A stretch of 46,098 nt of DNA from Chersky-840 sp036511675 (GTDB lineage Bacteria; Actinomycetota; Acidimicrobiia; Acidimicrobiales; UBA8190). The stretch is from contig DATCBU010000007.1 of assembly GCA_036511675.1 (NCBI GenBank), positions 1 through 46,098 of the forward strand. The letters are read 5' to 3'. Below the pieces are notes generated by a model. The model was not told where the DNA came from. It searched no databases and saw only the letters and a list, made by a program, of their open reading frames with translations. Below are positions 44,224 to 46,098 of this stretch, piece after piece. Positions within the stretch are counted from its first letter, which is position 1. Each line of letters opens with the position of its first letter. The position numbers and the translations under genes were made by a program.

Positions 44224-44246
44224 GGGCGGGCACCAGAGTGCCGCCC
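44224..44246. repeat. Inverted repeat in the sdhC / AAA+ ATPase divergent region
   Basis: GGGCGGGCAC (44224-44233) and GTGCCGCCC (44238-44246) pair with one bulged G around a 4-base loop and are followed on the plus strand by TTTC. It could be an operator between the two divergent units or a hairpin at the end of a short transcript. The 288-base gap holds no gene I can support. Confidence 0.45.
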
Positions 44247-44280
44247 TTTCGGGGACGCGGGGCGCAATCCGATCGCGCCG

Positions 44281-44297
44281 GGCCCCCGTCGGGGGTC
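44281..44297. repeat. Short GC hairpin in the divergent region
   Basis: CCCCC (44283-44287) and GGGGG (44291-44295) pair around GTC, extended by a G-T and a G-C pair. It lies 36 bases before the ATPase -10 element. It may be chance. Confidence 0.25.
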
Positions 44298-44332
44298 GAC
44301 CGGGCGCTGTAAAAGGGCGCGTCGGCGGGGCC

Positions 44333-44344
44333 TAGGCTCGGCCC
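44333..44344 (+). promoter_or_regulatory. Candidate leaderless promoter of the AAA+ ATPase
   Basis: TAGGCT (44333-44338) ends six bases before ATG 44345. It is the same hexamer as before icd. No Shine-Dalgarno is present. Confidence 0.5.
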
Positions 44345-45781
44345 ATGAGCGCGACCCTCCCCCCCGACCCCCCGTCCGACCTTCCCTCCACCCTCGGCGA
44401 GCTCCGGGCGTCGGGATGGGAGTCGACGCCGGTCCACGAGGAGCTCCGCCGCAACGCCGCCGCCCGGATCGCCGGGGGCCAGGCGCTGGTGGACGGCGTC
44501 CTCGGGTTCGACGACACCGTGCTGCCCCAGCTCGAGAACGCCCTGTTGGCCGGGCACGACATCATCCTCCTGGGCGAGCGGGGCCAGGCCAAGACCCGAC
44601 TGGTCCGGTCGCTCACAACGCTCCTCGACGAGTGGCTGCCGGTGGTGGCGGGGTCCGAGATCCGCGACGACCCCTACTTCCCGGTGTCGCGCCACGCCCG
44701 CGACCTCGTGGCCGAGGAGGGTGACGCCACCCCGCTGTCGTGGGTGCACCGGGATCTTCGCTTCTCGGAGAAGCTCGCCACGCCCGACACCTCGATCGCG
44801 GATCTCATCGGGGAGGTCGACCCCATCAAGATCGCCGAGGGTCGCTACCTGTCGGACGAATTGACCCTCCACTACGGGCTGGTCCCGAGGTCGAACCGGG
44901 GGATCTTCGCCATCAACGAGCTCCCCGACCTCGCCGAGCGGATCCAGGTGGGCCTGTTGAACGTGCTCGAGGAGCGCGACGTCCAGATCCGGGGCTTCAC
45001 GGTCCGGCTACCCCTCGACGTCGTGCTCGTGGCGACGGCGAACCCCGAGGACTACACGAACCGGGGCCGGATCATCACGCCGCTCAAGGACCGTTTCGGC
45101 GCCCAGATCCGCACCCACTACCCCGAGGACACCGAGACCGAGCTCGCCATCGTCCACCAAGAGGCCCGACCTCCCATCAGCGCGCCGGGCGGCCCCAGGG
45201 TGGAGATCCCCGACTTCATGGCCGAGATCGTCGCCGAATTGTCGCAGCTGGCCCGCCAGAGCCCGCACGTCAACCAGCGCTCGGGCGTCTCGGTCCGCCT
45301 CAGCATCTCGAACTACGAGACCCTGGCCGCCAACGCCGTGCGCCGCTCGCTGCGCCTGGGCGAGCCCGACGCCGTGCCCCGCATCAGCGACCTTGCCTCG
45401 CTCATCGCCTCGACCCAGGGCAAGATCGAGATCGAGGCGCTTGAGGAGGGCCGCGAGGAGCGCATCCTCCAGGGGCTCCTGTCCGCCTCGGTGCTCAGTG
45501 TGTTCCGCCGTCGTTGTCCGACCGAGCAGCTCGGGCCGATCGTGAACGCCTTCGACGAGGCCCGGGTGGTCCACGCCGGTGACGACCTGCCCGCCTCGGC
45601 CTATGCCGAAATCCTGGCCCAGGTCCCCGCGCTCGAAGGGCCTGTGCTGGCCCTGGCGGGCGGGGAGACCCCGGGCGCGGTCGCCTCGGCGGCGGAGTTC
45701 ATCCTCGAGGGCCTCCACCTCACCAAGCGCCTCAACAAAGAGGCCGCCGGGGCCAAGGCCACCTACCGGGGCCGGGGATGA
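44345..45781 (+). CDS. AAA+ ATPase of the MoxR / magnesium-chelatase ChlI type
   Basis: The 478-residue protein has Walker A GERGQAKT (77-84), FAINELPDLAERIQVGLLNVLEERDVQIRG (Walker B region with the usual DE replaced by NE) and the sensor ATANPEDYTNRGRIITPLKDRFGAQI. It resembles M. tuberculosis Rv0958, annotated as a magnesium chelatase, but no chlorophyll or cobalt-chelatase genes are near. MoxR-type ATPases work with VWA-domain partners to remodel or load metals onto other proteins; the next gene is likely that partner. The stop overlaps it as ATGA. Confidence 0.87.
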   Translation: MSATLPPDPPSDLPSTLGELRASGWESTPVHEELRRNAAARIAGGQALVDGVLGFDDTVLPQLENALLAGHDIILLGERGQAKTRLVRSLTTLLDEWLPVVAGSEIRDDPYFPVSRHARDLVAEEGDATPLSWVHRDLRFSEKLATPDTSIADLIGEVDPIKIAEGRYLSDELTLHYGLVPRSNRGIFAINELPDLAERIQVGLLNVLEERDVQIRGFTVRLPLDVVLVATANPEDYTNRGRIITPLKDRFGAQIRTHYPEDTETELAIVHQEARPPISAPGGPRVEIPDFMAEIVAELSQLARQSPHVNQRSGVSVRLSISNYETLAANAVRRSLRLGEPDAVPRISDLASLIASTQGKIEIEALEEGREERILQGLLSASVLSVFRRRCPTEQLGPIVNAFDEARVVHAGDDLPASAYAEILAQVPALEGPVLALAGGETPGAVASAAEFILEGLHLTKRLNKEAAGAKATYRGRG

Positions 45782-46098
45782 CACGGCGCTGGGACTACCG
45801 GCGCTGGGACGGTTCCCAGACCGGGTTCGAGGACGAGGTCGACGCCTTGTTCTCCGAGCTCGCCGACGACCTCCTCTATCACGGCGACCCCGACGCGGCG
45901 TTGCGCCGGCTGCTCACCTCGGGGTTCCGCCGGCCCGACGGCGAGCAGGTCCAGGGACTGCGTGAGCTCATGGAGCGCCTGCGCCAACGGCGTCAGGAGG
46001 AGCTCGAGAGCGGAGATCTCGGGGGGGCGTTCCACGAGATCGCCCAGGAGCTCGAGGACGTGGTCAACGAGGAACGCGAGGGCCTGCACTCCCTCGCC
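45778..46098 (+). CDS. Probable VWA-domain partner of the AAA+ ATPase (N-terminal part, truncated by window edge)
   Basis: An open frame of 107 codons starts with ATG in the ATPase stop (ATGA) and runs off the window. The N-terminal part is acidic and helical (DEVDALFSELADDLLYHGD, then RELMERLRQRRQEELE). No VWA MIDAS motif is reached yet. The call rests on position: in M. tuberculosis Rv0958 is followed by Rv0959, a VWA-like protein with a similar helical N-terminus. Function is inference. Confidence 0.65.
   Translation, partial: MTRRWDYRRWDGSQTGFEDEVDALFSELADDLLYHGDPDAALRRLLTSGFRRPDGEQVQGLRELMERLRQRRQEELESGDLGGAFHEIAQELEDVVNEEREGLHSLA

Overview
The window is a very GC-rich stretch of chromosome whose gene content and order point to an actinobacterium, probably a deep-branching, non-mycobacterial one (an Acidimicrobiia-like lineage is my best guess from gene content, not proven). 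Almost every gene is a recognisable core or central-metabolism gene. I see no rRNA, tRNA, CRISPR array, insertion sequence, phage gene or attachment site. No intergenic gap exceeds about 290 bases.

Layout, left to right. 1-6581: end of the spc operon and the alpha operon (secY fragment, adk, map, infA, rpmJ, rpsM, rpsK, rpsD, rpoA, rplQ, truA). 6611-7669: rplM-rpsI with its own promoter and leader. 7676-15056: amino-sugar and cell-wall precursor genes and their neighbours (glmM, glmS, acpS, a fused NAD(P)HX repair enzyme, alr, an alpha/beta hydrolase). 15098-18493: a type-4 uracil-DNA glycosylase followed by the t6A tRNA-modification genes tsaE, tsaB, tsaD, with rimI between. 18520-20636: groES-groEL behind a perfect CIRCE operator. 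20674-27584: a Nudix hydrolase, guaB3-guaA, a PcrA/UvrD helicase and a methyltransferase. 27600-30810 (minus strand): a three-gene cassette for decaprenylphosphoryl-arabinose (ubiA-type phosphoribosyltransferase, dprE1, dprE2). 30926-39749: a free-standing B12-binding subunit, sucCD, purN, purH, folD, metF, icd, mdh. 39803-44056 (minus strand): a small orphan gene, an SCP2-like gene and sdhCAB of the five-helix-anchor type. 44345-46098: a MoxR/ChlI-like AAA+ ATPase and the start of its partner. The sucCD, purN, purH, ATPase, partner order recalls M. tuberculosis Rv0951-Rv0959, with a one-carbon/TCA block and the sdh operon placed between purH and the ATPase.

The TCA-related genes (sucCD, icd, mdh, sdhCAB, B12 subunit feeding succinyl-CoA) and the folate/purine genes (purN, purH, folD, metF, guaB3, guaA) form two interlocked metabolic themes.

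The most interesting signals concern gene expression rather than new genes. (1) Nine transcription-unit heads carry a TAnnnT hexamer that ends 6-9 bases before the start codon and have no Shine-Dalgarno, which predicts systematic leaderless mRNAs. (2) Fifteen neighbouring gene pairs share ATGA or GTGA four-base overlaps. (3) infA appears to start with CTG behind a strong Shine-Dalgarno. (4) DprE1 carries Ala where M. tuberculosis has the benzothiazinone-target Cys387. (5) A tandem palindromic 15-base repeat sits upstream of sucC. I did not find a convincing wholly new biochemical system.
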